Source: Actinomycetes bacterium (GTDB taxonomy: Bacteria; Actinomycetota; Actinomycetes; Propionibacteriales; Propionibacteriaceae). Taken from it: DNA of 6,153 nucleotides. The notes beneath the pieces were generated by a model. It was not told the DNA's origin, did not search any database, and was given only the letters and a program-made list of their open reading frames with translations. This document shows, one piece after another, positions 1 through 5,895 of this stretch. The stretch is taken from NCBI GenBank assembly GCA_029778515.1, contig JAKOQD010000161.1, forward strand, positions 1 to 6,153. Direction: 5' to 3'. Every line of letters starts with the position of its first letter. Within the stretch, counting starts at the first letter, position 1. The position numbers were made by a program, and so were the translations under genes.

Positions 1-26
1 CTGGGCTGAGCCGGCAGCTCCGTCCC
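1..26. other. Short region downstream of the operon
   Basis: Only 26 bases follow the transglutaminase stop codon before the window ends. No terminator hairpin or gene start can be supported here. Confidence 0.4.
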
Positions 27-899
27 CTATTCAGCCTGGGTGATCTGCACCTCGACCGACTGTCCGGAACTCGGTCCACCGGCGAAGACCCCGCTGAGCG
101 GCGGCACATCGGCGTAGTCACGGCCACGGGCCACCAGAACGTGCGCTGCCCCGACCCTGCGGTCGTTGGTCGGATCGACAGCGGTCCACCCGCCGTCCCA
201 ACACTCCACCCAGGCGTGTGACTCACCTACCACGGTTCGACCCGGGGACGGTTCCTCGGTGTGCAGGTAGCCGCTGATGTAGCGCGCGGGAATCCCAAGG
301 GCACGAAGGATCGCGAGGGTGGCGTGGGTGAAGTCCTGGCACACCCCGCGGCCGGCCGTCCACGCTTCGCTCGCGGTGGTGGTGACCGAGGTGATGCCAG
401 GTTCGTAGGCTATTCGTTCCCGAACCGCACGGACGCAACCCAGCACCGCGGCACGCGGGTTGGGAGCGGTGGCCAAGTCCGCAACAAGATCAGCAGCCAC
501 GCCAACCGGAAGCTCGGCATCGGCGAGGTCAGTGAAACCGAGGAACTCACAGTTGGCATCGACGAAGCCTGGATCCCGCAAGTCGTCCCAACCCACCGGC
601 TCACCGAGTTCACGTGCGCCAGGTACCAGGACGGTGCTAGCGGCCCGGATGTCAAGCTCCCGGTGCGGGGAATGCAGTTCGATCGTGGTCACCTGCGCAC
701 CCCAGTAGTCCACATGGCGGCTCAGCGAGGCTGACGGCTTCACCCGTACCTTGTGCGCTAGCAGCACCTGGCCGTTCTCGCTGAGTGGGGTCATCCGGGC
801 TTCGGTGAAGGACGCGCTGACATCATCGGAGTAGCCCAGCCGGGTTTGATGCAGGATTTCGAGTCGCCGGGCCGACCCGACCGGTGCAAAGGCGTCCAT
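27..899 (-). CDS. Transglutaminase-like cysteine peptidase family protein, last gene of the ATP-grasp/alpha-E operon
   Basis: A 290-aa protein with the layout of the bacterial transglutaminase-like family that accompanies alpha-E and ATP-grasp genes. An N-terminal beta-rich region (about residues 12-95, starting LEILHQTRLGYSDDV) precedes a papain-like transglutaminase core (about 150-245). The catalytic triad is visible: Cys187 in GRGVCQDFTH, His228 in GESHAWVE and Asp242 in VDPTND. All three are in standard spacing, so the enzyme should be active as a peptidase, amidase or acyl transferase. There is no signal peptide or membrane segment, so it is probably cytoplasmic. The ATG at 899 overlaps the TGA of the upstream alpha-E gene by one base (TGATG), and GGAG sits 6 nt upstream, which supports this start and translational coupling. 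The stop is TAG at 27-29. Family knowledge: members of this operon type are predicted to cleave or transfer peptide bonds on a product of the ATP-grasp ligase. The substrate is unknown. Confidence 0.93.
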   Translation of the reverse strand: MDAFAPVGSARRLEILHQTRLGYSDDVSASFTEARMTPLSENGQVLLAHKVRVKPSASLSRHVDYWGAQVTTIELHSPHRELDIRAASTVLVPGARELGEPVGWDDLRDPGFVDANCEFLGFTDLADAELPVGVAADLVADLATAPNPRAAVLGCVRAVRERIAYEPGITSVTTTASEAWTAGRGVCQDFTHATLAILRALGIPARYISGYLHTEEPSPGRTVVGESHAWVECWDGGWTAVDPTNDRRVGAAHVLVARGRDYADVPPLSGVFAGGPSSGQSVEVQITQAE

Positions 900-1804
900 C
901 AGTGGCTCCAGACGATCGTGCCGTGCTGGCGGAAGTAGGCGGCGTTCACCAGGTCGGCGGCCCGGGCACCTGCGGCCGCGGCGGTCTCGATGAGTGCGTC
1001 CACCACCCCTGGCTGCCCAGCACTGGCGTACTCGAGATTCGAGCGCAGCATGCCGACCTCGCTGAGCAGTTGGCCCCCATCGCTCACCCCAGAGGACGCG
1101 AGTGCTCGCACCGCCTGCTCAGCATCATCCGCGCAGGCCCGCATCGAGCGCGGGAACGTTCGATCGAGCACCAGGAAGGCACGCACCTTCTCGCCCACCG
1201 ACGGCTCACCGGTGCGCAGGAATGCCGACAACCCGCCACAGGCCCGCAGTACGGCTGCCGGCCCGATGGTCGGCCAAAGCAGGTCATGGCGCATGGCGAG
1301 CATGCGTCCCATCATGTCGATGCGCTCGAGTTCGCGTCCGAGCACGAGGAAGTCGTGGGCCTCGTCGCGTGGCATGGTCCATTCGACCACCCCGTTGACC
1401 ACGAGCAGGCGCTCCAGGAGTCGATGCAGGGCGACGCCCGGGCTGGTGCCGCGGCCGAAGCCCCGCGCCAACAGTATCTGGACGGCGTTGATCGATTCGT
1501 AGGTGTCGCTGGACAGCGCCTCGCGGACTGATCGAGCGTTGTCGCGAGCCGCACTCACCGCACCCGAGATGGTGGCCGGTTCGCTCGGCGAGCCGATCAC
1601 CAGCCGGGCGAGGTGCTCTCCCGTGGTTGGACGCGCCGAGGAAATCGCCAGCGCATCGACGAGGACGCCCGCAGCCAGAGAGAACTCCACCGACTGGTCT
1701 TCCACCACCAGTTGGTGATGCTCGGCCAGCAACCTGGTGGTGGCTTCGGCACGCTCGAGGTAGCGACCCATCCAGTAGAACGATTCGGCTATCCGGCTCA
1801 GCAT
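899..1804 (-). CDS. Alpha-E domain-containing protein (DUF403)
   Basis: A 301-aa, mostly helical protein that opens with the hallmark of the alpha-E family, MLSRIAESFYWMGRYLERAE, continuing ATTRLLAEHH. Further conserved-looking segments are ARDNARSVREALSSDTYESIN (about 107-127), where Arg and Glu recur along helices, and FLVLGRELERIDMMGRML (about 170). The length matches stand-alone members of the family. In many bacteria this domain is fused to the C-terminus of the circularly permuted ATP-grasp protein; here it is a separate gene that overlaps the ATP-grasp stop by 7 nt (ATGCTGA). A good Shine-Dalgarno sequence, GAGAGG, lies 8 nt upstream of the ATG, inside the ATP-grasp gene. No catalytic activity has been established for the family as far as I know. 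It is predicted to work with the ATP-grasp ligase and the transglutaminase-like peptidase encoded on either side. Cytoplasmic; no signal peptide. Confidence 0.93.
   Translation of the reverse strand: MLSRIAESFYWMGRYLERAEATTRLLAEHHQLVVEDQSVEFSLAAGVLVDALAISSARPTTGEHLARLVIGSPSEPATISGAVSAARDNARSVREALSSDTYESINAVQILLARGFGRGTSPGVALHRLLERLLVVNGVVEWTMPRDEAHDFLVLGRELERIDMMGRMLAMRHDLLWPTIGPAAVLRACGGLSAFLRTGEPSVGEKVRAFLVLDRTFPRSMRACADDAEQAVRALASSGVSDGGQLLSEVGMLRSNLEYASAGQPGVVDALIETAAAAGARAADLVNAAYFRQHGTIVWSH
906..909 (-). promoter_or_regulatory. Shine-Dalgarno sequence of the transglutaminase-like gene
   Basis: GGAG on the minus strand, 6 nt before the ATG at 899 and inside the last codons of the alpha-E gene. 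With the TGATG stop/start overlap it supports the chosen start and coupled translation. Confidence 0.65.
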
Positions 1805-3429
1805 TCGGCCAACCTCTCGCCGGTGGCATCCGTGGCTGCGCCAGCCTCCGGCTCGACGTCTGGTTGCGCTGCCTGCTGCTGTTGCCGCTCCTGTTGCGCC
1901 AGCCGGTCGTTGTGACTGGGGACCGCGTTGGGGCGCGCAGGCAGCCAGGCTGAAACCGGGGCGACCCTGATCACTACCGGCACCGCCTCGACTTGGGGGG
2001 CGGCGGAGTCTTCGAGCACCCAGGTGTCCTTCGAACCACCGCCCTGGCTGGAGTTGACCACCAGGCTGCCGGCCACCAGTGCCACCCGGGTCAGCCCACC
2101 CGGCAGCACGCGCACCCGGTCGCCGTCGTTGGTGGCGAACGGACGCAGGTCGACGTGCCGAGATGCCATCTCGCCATCGTCGCCGACAACAGTGGGACAG
2201 GTCGACAGCCGCACCACCGGTTGGGCGATCCAGCCACGTGGATTGGCCTCGAGCGCCGCGATCGTGGCCCGGATCTGGTCCTCGGAAGCGGACGGGCCCA
2301 TCAGCAGCCCGTAGCCACCGGACGCGTCTGCCGGTTTGACCACCATCCGATCGATGTTCGCAATCACATGTTCGCGTTGGTCGACATCGGTGAGGTCGTA
2401 GGTCGGGACATTCTCCAGGATCGGCTCTTCGCCCAGGTAGTAGCGGATGAAGGCCGGCACGTAGGGGTAGATCGCCTTGTCGTCAGCGACTCCGTTGCCG
2501 ACGAAGTTGCCGATACCGACCGTGTTGGCCCGCACCGCATTGAGCAGCCCCGGCACGCCCAGGACTGAATCTGGACGCATCACCAGCGGATCGAGATAGT
2601 CGTCGTCGATGCGGCGGTAGATCATGTCGACCTGCCGAGGGCCTGAGGTGGTGCGCATCCACACCTTCGAGTCGCGGCAGTACAGGTCGCGTCCCTCGAC
2701 GAGCTCGATGCCCATGTGACGGGCGAGAAAGGCATGTTCGTAATGAGCGGAGTTGTGCACGCCCGGCGTCAGGACCACCACGGTGGGCTGACTGCCTGCG
2801 GTCGGCGCGGCTGCGCGCAGCGCATCCAGCAGGTGCTCGGGATACTCCCCGACCGTCCGCACCCGGTAGTCGGCGAAGATCTCGGGCAGCACATGCGCCA
2901 GCGTGCGGCGGTTCTCGAGCACGTAGGAGACCCCGGACGGATTGCGCAGGTTGTCCTCCAGGACGCGGAACACCCCTGCCTCGTCCCGGATCAGGTCGAT
3001 GCCGGACACGTGAATGCGCACCCCGTTCGCCGGACGCAAACCCCATGCCTGGCGGGCGAAGTGGGTGGACGTGGTGACCAGACTGCGTGGAATCACCCGG
3101 TCCTGGAAGATCATGCCCGGTCCGTAGACGTCGGCCAGGAACGCCTCCAGCGCGTGCAGCCGCTGCGCCACCCCGGCTTCGATAACGGCCCAGTCTGATG
3201 CCGTGATCAGCCTCGGTACTAGGTCCATCGGCAGTGGACGCTCCCGCTCGCCGAGGGTGAAGGTGATGCCGTGCCGGTCCAGATATGCGTCCCGCTGCCG
3301 CGCCCGCTCGGCGCGCCCGTCCGGGCCGAGCCGCTCGAGGGCCGCGAGGAGTGGCTCGTCGGCAGCACGGGGTCCGCCAGCGTCCAGCATCTCGTCGAAC
3401 GCCGCGGGTGTGCTGGTCACGGCCGTCAT
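1798..3429 (-). CDS. Circularly permuted type 2 ATP-grasp protein (DUF404/DUF407), putative peptide/amide ligase
   Basis: A 543-aa protein and first gene of the operon. The signature stretches of circularly permuted type 2 ATP-grasp proteins are present in order: VLEDNLRNPSGVSYVLENR (157-175), MIYRRIDDDYLDP (269-281), GVADDKAIYPYVP (313-325), RYYLGEEPI (329-337), the nucleotide-binding segment MVVKPADASGGYG (362-374, Lys365), SRHVDLRPF (423-431) and NSSQGGGSKDTW (459-470). Family knowledge: ATP-grasp enzymes activate a carboxylate as acyl phosphate and join it to an amine or thiol. This subfamily is predicted to make a peptide or amide bond, with the acceptor and donor unknown. After about residue 475 comes a low-complexity tail rich in Pro, Ala, Gln and Glu (including QQERQQQQAAQ at 512-522). 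It is roughly 60 residues beyond the conserved DTWVL end and probably disordered. The start is ATG at 3429; no clear Shine-Dalgarno sequence precedes it, but a TAAACT -10 motif lies 21 nt upstream. Probably cytoplasmic. Confidence 0.94.
   Translation of the reverse strand: MTAVTSTPAAFDEMLDAGGPRAADEPLLAALERLGPDGRAERARQRDAYLDRHGITFTLGERERPLPMDLVPRLITASDWAVIEAGVAQRLHALEAFLADVYGPGMIFQDRVIPRSLVTTSTHFARQAWGLRPANGVRIHVSGIDLIRDEAGVFRVLEDNLRNPSGVSYVLENRRTLAHVLPEIFADYRVRTVGEYPEHLLDALRAAAPTAGSQPTVVVLTPGVHNSAHYEHAFLARHMGIELVEGRDLYCRDSKVWMRTTSGPRQVDMIYRRIDDDYLDPLVMRPDSVLGVPGLLNAVRANTVGIGNFVGNGVADDKAIYPYVPAFIRYYLGEEPILENVPTYDLTDVDQREHVIANIDRMVVKPADASGGYGLLMGPSASEDQIRATIAALEANPRGWIAQPVVRLSTCPTVVGDDGEMASRHVDLRPFATNDGDRVRVLPGGLTRVALVAGSLVVNSSQGGGSKDTWVLEDSAAPQVEAVPVVIRVAPVSAWLPARPNAVPSHNDRLAQQERQQQQAAQPDVEPEAGAATDATGERLAEC
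1813..1818 (-). promoter_or_regulatory. Shine-Dalgarno sequence of the alpha-E gene
   Basis: Read on the minus strand, GAGAGG lies 8 nt before the ATG at 1804, within the last codons of the ATP-grasp gene. It fixes the start of the alpha-E protein and lets ribosomes finishing the first gene reinitiate on the second. Confidence 0.7.
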
Positions 3430-3450
3430 GGGTGGAACCGTAGGGCGGTG

Positions 3451-3456
3451 AGTTTA
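3451..3456 (-). promoter_or_regulatory. Candidate -10 element of the ATP-grasp operon promoter
   Basis: On the minus strand TAAACT fits the actinobacterial TAnnnT -10 consensus and lies 21 nt before the ATG at 3429. Transcription would start near 3444 and leave a leader of about 15 nt, which fits the absence of a clear Shine-Dalgarno sequence there. No convincing -35 hexamer is seen at the usual distance. Inference from motif and spacing only. Confidence 0.45.
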
Positions 3457-3525
3457 CCTCGGTGTTGCGGTCACGCGTCCGTGGCGTTACGCGGTGGCCG
3501 AGGTTGCGTCCGGTGCATCCGTTTC

Positions 3526-3648
3526 GAGGTCGTAGGCAGGCTGTTCATGGCTGAAGGCACGGTGAAGCACCATGTCTCGACACGGTTGCGCAAGCTGGCC
3601 CGGCGCGACCGCACCGCTCTGGCCTTGTTCCTCTCCCGCCACCTGTAA
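3526..3648 (+). pseudogene. 3' remnant of a LuxR/NarL-type transcriptional regulator (HTH only)
   Basis: In the frame ending at the TAA of 3646-3648 there are 40 codons reading EVVGRLFMAEGTVKHHV, then STRLRKLARRDRTALALFLSRHL. This matches the C-terminal half of a LuxR-type helix-turn-helix: the end of the scaffold helix, the turn (MAEGTVK), the recognition helix (VKHHVSTRLRKL) and the final helix (RDRTALAL). Everything upstream is missing: the start of the HTH, which normally reads like LSnaEIA, and the receiver domain expected in a response regulator of about 200 residues. The codons before 3526 (GRGCVRCIRF) bear no family resemblance, so the break lies close to 3520-3526. The open frame runs on to 3271 only because it crosses the ATP-grasp gene antisense. 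An internal ATG at 3547 could give at most a 33-aa peptide, and no ribosome site is seen for it. I infer a truncated, non-functional gene. Confidence 0.72.
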
Positions 3649-3683
3649 CCCGTCGGACGCCCGGCTCGTCAACCCGGCCGGGG

Positions 3684-3689
3684 TAGGCT
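3684..3689 (+). promoter_or_regulatory. Candidate -10 element upstream of the GH25 lysozyme gene
   Basis: TAGGCT fits TAnnnT and lies 40 nt before the TTG start at 3730, in the 81-nt gap after the LuxR remnant. A start of transcription near 3696 would give a leader of about 34 nt. The same hexamer stands in front of the GNAT remnant at 5883. No clear -35 is seen. Confidence 0.35.
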
Positions 3690-3729
3690 GAAGCGAAACC
3701 GCCCTCGACGTCTGCCGAAAGCGCTCGCC

Positions 3730-5049
3730 TTGTCTGCACCATCCCAGCCAGCCCTGAAGCTGCTGATCGCTGCGGCGACGGCCGTTGTCGTGACCGTCGG
3801 CCTGATGCCGTCGAACGCGGACGCGCGCCCCGTGGCTCCGGGGCCTGCCGCGGCTCCAGCGGCGCTGCCGCTGGCGGAACCCCTGCCCGGCCCGGTGATC
3901 ACCGTCGACCTGGTGGACGCCGTGATCGGACGCTACGGCACCAGGACCAGCGCGACCTTCAAGGTGGAAGCGACCGGAGAGAAGCTGCGCTACCAGTGGC
4001 AGCGACTGGCCCCGTCCGCGAAGAAGTGGAAGAACGTCTCCGGGGCCAAGAAGGCGAAGTACACCGCCAAGGCCACCACCTGGGCCAGCGGCACCAGTTT
4101 TCGGGTCGTGGTGACCGGCACCGGGGGCAAGGTGACGTCGGCGCCGGCCAAGCTGACCGTGCTGTACCCGACCAAGTCCCCGGCCAAGGACGCGGAAGCG
4201 GCGTTCGGTTTGACCGGACTGCGGCAGGGTGTCGACCTTTCGGCCTACCAGTGGACGCCCGCGGCAAAGATCAGGATGAAGAAGGTGGACGCGTGGGCCG
4301 GCAAGGACGGCTTCACGATCCTGCGGAACGGCAGCGGCTCGCGTCCGATCAAGCAGCAGTACACCGACGCGTGCACCAACAAGGCCCGCAAGACCGGGAC
4401 CGAGCCGGTCACCGAGGATTGCGCCTACGCCAAGCTCGCCAAGCAGGCGAAATCGGCCGGCCTGTCGCTCGGCCACTACTGGTTCAACGGCTGGATCGCG
4501 TCCACGGATTCGACGACCCAGCAGCTGTTCGCGGGCGGCTACTCGGCCACCGCGTCCGCCGAACAGTTCGTCAAGTGGCTCAAGCGCGACGGTCGCTACA
4601 CCAAGTCGAGCACCGATCCGCTGGTACTGGACATCGAGGCCGGTAACGCTTGGACCAAGGCCAAGGACGGGGAGAAGATCAAGCAGAAGCTGCGGGCGTG
4701 GAACCCGAGCGAGGCCGCCGAGTTCCTGACCGCGGTGAAGCAGCTGCTGACCGCCGACGGCTACCAGGCGAACCTGTACGTCTACATGAGCGCGAACCGC
4801 ACTTTGCAGCTGGGTCCGACGGGATACCTGTGGCAGGACGTGGCCGGTATTGCAAAGCTCTGGGTCGCGTCCTGGGGCACCAACAATGGCCGCATTCCGG
4901 ACGCACAGCCTGAGGTCGGTCCCTGGGCTGAGGCGGGTGGTTGGTCGATCTGGCAGTACACCAGCAACGCCAGGTTCAGCGGCTCCGGCGTGGGTGCGCT
5001 GGACGGGGACATCGCGAAGGCCGACGCTTGGACGCCACTCGCCGGCTGA
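3730..5049 (+). CDS. Secreted GH25 family lysozyme (N,O-diacetylmuramidase-like) with N-terminal Ig-like domain
   Basis: A 439-aa exported cell-wall hydrolase. Residues 1-32 form a Sec signal peptide: a hydrophobic run LLIAAATAVVVTVGLM (11-26) and a probable signal peptidase I site after ADA32. An Ala/Pro linker (33-55) follows, then a bacterial Ig-like beta-sandwich (about 56-147, with the YQWQ core at 88-91). The GH25 barrel spans about 165-437. Its signatures are GVDLSAYQ (Asp169), the catalytic DxE in LVLDIEAG (Asp301, Glu303), LWVASWG (377-383), WSIWQYTS (405-412) and LDGDIAKAD (424-432). Family knowledge: GH25 enzymes cut the MurNAc-GlcNAc beta-1,4 bond of peptidoglycan. Cys215 and Cys231 are the only cysteines and could form a disulfide outside the cell. 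The protein is Lys-rich, which would suit binding to an anionic wall. The TTG start is chosen because no ATG or GTG lies between it and the in-frame TAA at 3646; a weak GAAAG is 8 nt upstream. Likely roles are wall remodelling or killing competitors. Confidence 0.92.
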   Translation: MSAPSQPALKLLIAAATAVVVTVGLMPSNADARPVAPGPAAAPAALPLAEPLPGPVITVDLVDAVIGRYGTRTSATFKVEATGEKLRYQWQRLAPSAKKWKNVSGAKKAKYTAKATTWASGTSFRVVVTGTGGKVTSAPAKLTVLYPTKSPAKDAEAAFGLTGLRQGVDLSAYQWTPAAKIRMKKVDAWAGKDGFTILRNGSGSRPIKQQYTDACTNKARKTGTEPVTEDCAYAKLAKQAKSAGLSLGHYWFNGWIASTDSTTQQLFAGGYSATASAEQFVKWLKRDGRYTKSSTDPLVLDIEAGNAWTKAKDGEKIKQKLRAWNPSEAAEFLTAVKQLLTADGYQANLYVYMSANRTLQLGPTGYLWQDVAGIAKLWVASWGTNNGRIPDAQPEVGPWAEAGGWSIWQYTSNARFSGSGVGALDGDIAKADAWTPLAG

Positions 5050-5070
5050 GCGTCCGTTCCGCTTTCCGTC

Positions 5071-5090
5071 ATCCCGGCGAAGGCCGGGAT
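5071..5090. repeat. REP-like hairpin between convergent genes, likely bidirectional terminator
   Basis: A perfect inverted repeat: ATCCCGGC at 5071-5078, loop GAAG, GCCGGGAT at 5083-5090. It lies in the 96-nt gap between the stop codons of the lysozyme gene (plus strand) and the transporter gene (minus strand). The surrounding bases (GTC before, CCCGGCAGGACTCCGG after) resemble dispersed intergenic palindromes of the GTCATyCCsGC type that I know mainly from proteobacterial genomes. The position suits a bidirectional terminator, although no T-tract follows on either strand. That it recurs in this genome cannot be seen from one window. Confidence 0.6.
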
Positions 5091-5145
5091 CCCGGCAGGA
5101 CTCCGGCGTGGTGGGCCAGAGATCGGTCTATTCGGCGCCGGCGGC

Positions 5146-5847
5146 TCAGGGCTGCAGCAGCGAGAGCGACATGGCCATGGCGAAGCCGAGCACGGTGGCC
5201 AGCCCGGCCTTGCCGCTGGCCTTCGACTGCGCTTCGGGGATCATCGAGTCGGTGAGCATGACCAGCAGGGCCCCTGCGGCGAAGCCGTTGACACCGGCAC
5301 CCACCGCCGCGGGCAGCACTTCGGCCAACCCGAAGCCGGCCAGCGTGGCGAGGGTGGAACAGACCGCCACCACCGTCCAGAGCCCAAAGATGGAGCGCCG
5401 CGAGCGACCGGCGTCCCGCATCTCTGCGGCAGAGCCCAGCCCTTCGGGGAGGTTCGACACGAAGATGCTCGCGAACAGTGCCAGGCTGATGCCGCCGCCA
5501 CTGGCCAGGCCGAGCCCCAGGACGAGCTGTTCGGGCACGCCGTCCAGCAGTGCGCCCAGAGCAAGCGGCAGTCCGCTGGACGCTCCCGAGTTCAGGCGCT
5601 CCACCGCCCGGTCGGCAAGGTAGAAGACGAGCGCGCCCAAGGCGAGGCCAATGCCGATCGGCGCCGGCCCGGACGTTCGCAGCCCGTCCTCGACCAGTTC
5701 GTAGGCAACGCTTGAGATCAGCGCGCCGGCGCCGAAGGCGAGCACCATGCCGACCGCCCCACGATGCCAGCTGCGAACCAGCCCGAGAAGTGCGCCGATC
5801 ACCACCGAGGACGCCGCCAGGGCGCCCCATCCGAGTGCTGACCACAT
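5146..5847 (-). CDS. ZIP family divalent metal transporter
   Basis: A 233-aa, very hydrophobic membrane protein with about seven to eight predicted helices. These lie roughly at 5-25, 32-50, 62-80, 95-115, 117-133, 153-175, 182-200 and 215-231. ZIP-type helix motifs are present as LLDGVPEQLVLG (100-111) and FVSNLPEGLGSAAEM (129-143). The classic ZIP helices carry HNxPEG and HExPEG-like motifs; here the leading His positions are Asp102 and Ser131, and the PE pairs remain. A third polar helix motif is MLTDSMIPEA (197-206). Family knowledge: ZIP proteins carry Zn(II), Fe(II) or Mn(II) into the cytoplasm, but the metal for this diverged branch cannot be read from sequence. The start is ATG at 5847 (MWSALGWG). 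GTG at 5853 is an alternative adding two residues. The open frame continues upstream for 100 codons but crosses the divergent GNAT gene and is not membrane-like. No clear Shine-Dalgarno sequence is seen. Confidence 0.87.
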   Translation of the reverse strand: MWSALGWGALAASSVVIGALLGLVRSWHRGAVGMVLAFGAGALISSVAYELVEDGLRTSGPAPIGIGLALGALVFYLADRAVERLNSGASSGLPLALGALLDGVPEQLVLGLGLASGGGISLALFASIFVSNLPEGLGSAAEMRDAGRSRRSIFGLWTVVAVCSTLATLAGFGLAEVLPAAVGAGVNGFAAGALLVMLTDSMIPEAQSKASGKAGLATVLGFAMAMSLSLLQP

Positions 5848-5878
5848 GGCCACATCATGGCAGCCGGCCACGTCCGAA

Positions 5879-5884
5879 CTCATA
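5879..5884 (-). promoter_or_regulatory. Possible -10 element of the ZIP transporter gene
   Basis: On the minus strand TATGAG lies 31 nt before the ATG at 5847. The match to TAnnnT is imperfect at the last base and no -35 is clear. It overlaps the opposite-strand -10 candidate at 5883-5888, so the two divergent promoters may share this short segment. Confidence 0.25.
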
Positions 5885-5888
5885 GGCT
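5883..5888 (+). promoter_or_regulatory. Candidate -10 element for leaderless transcription of the GNAT gene
   Basis: TAGGCT ends 7 nt before the GTG at 5896, the usual distance from -10 to transcription start. The message would therefore begin at or next to the start codon, a common arrangement in actinomycetes. This also argues against the ATG at 5857, which lies upstream of the promoter. Confidence 0.5.
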
Positions 5889-5895
5889 GGCCAAG

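Noticed and set aside
884..1531. Plus-strand 215-codon frame antisense to the alpha-E gene
   Set aside because: It shows no domain and a His/Gln/Arg-rich composition typical of antisense frames. The alpha-E gene is clearly recognisable on the other strand.
1284..1829. Minus-strand 181-codon frame inside the alpha-E gene
   Set aside because: It is an alternative frame of the alpha-E gene, whose own start has a Shine-Dalgarno sequence and a family hallmark N-terminus.
1993..2568. Plus-strand 191-codon frame antisense to the ATP-grasp gene
   Set aside because: No domain or signal; the ATP-grasp motifs on the minus strand cover the same bases in order.
3487..4476. Minus-strand open frame of 329 codons across the LuxR remnant and lysozyme start
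   Set aside because: Its translation is Arg/Gly/Gln-rich without any recognisable domain, and it lies antisense to a muramidase with a signal peptide and catalytic motifs. Long antisense frames are expected at this GC content.
5069..5845. Minus-strand 258-codon frame overlapping the ZIP gene
   Set aside because: It is a shifted frame of the transporter with Arg/Gly-rich composition and no domain; the ZIP frame has helices and motifs.
5857..5895. ATG at 5857 as the start of the GNAT gene
   Set aside because: The residues it adds (MAAGHVRTHRLAK) do not resemble the family start, and the -10 candidate TAGGCT lies downstream of it. The GTG at 5896 fits both homology and promoter spacing.
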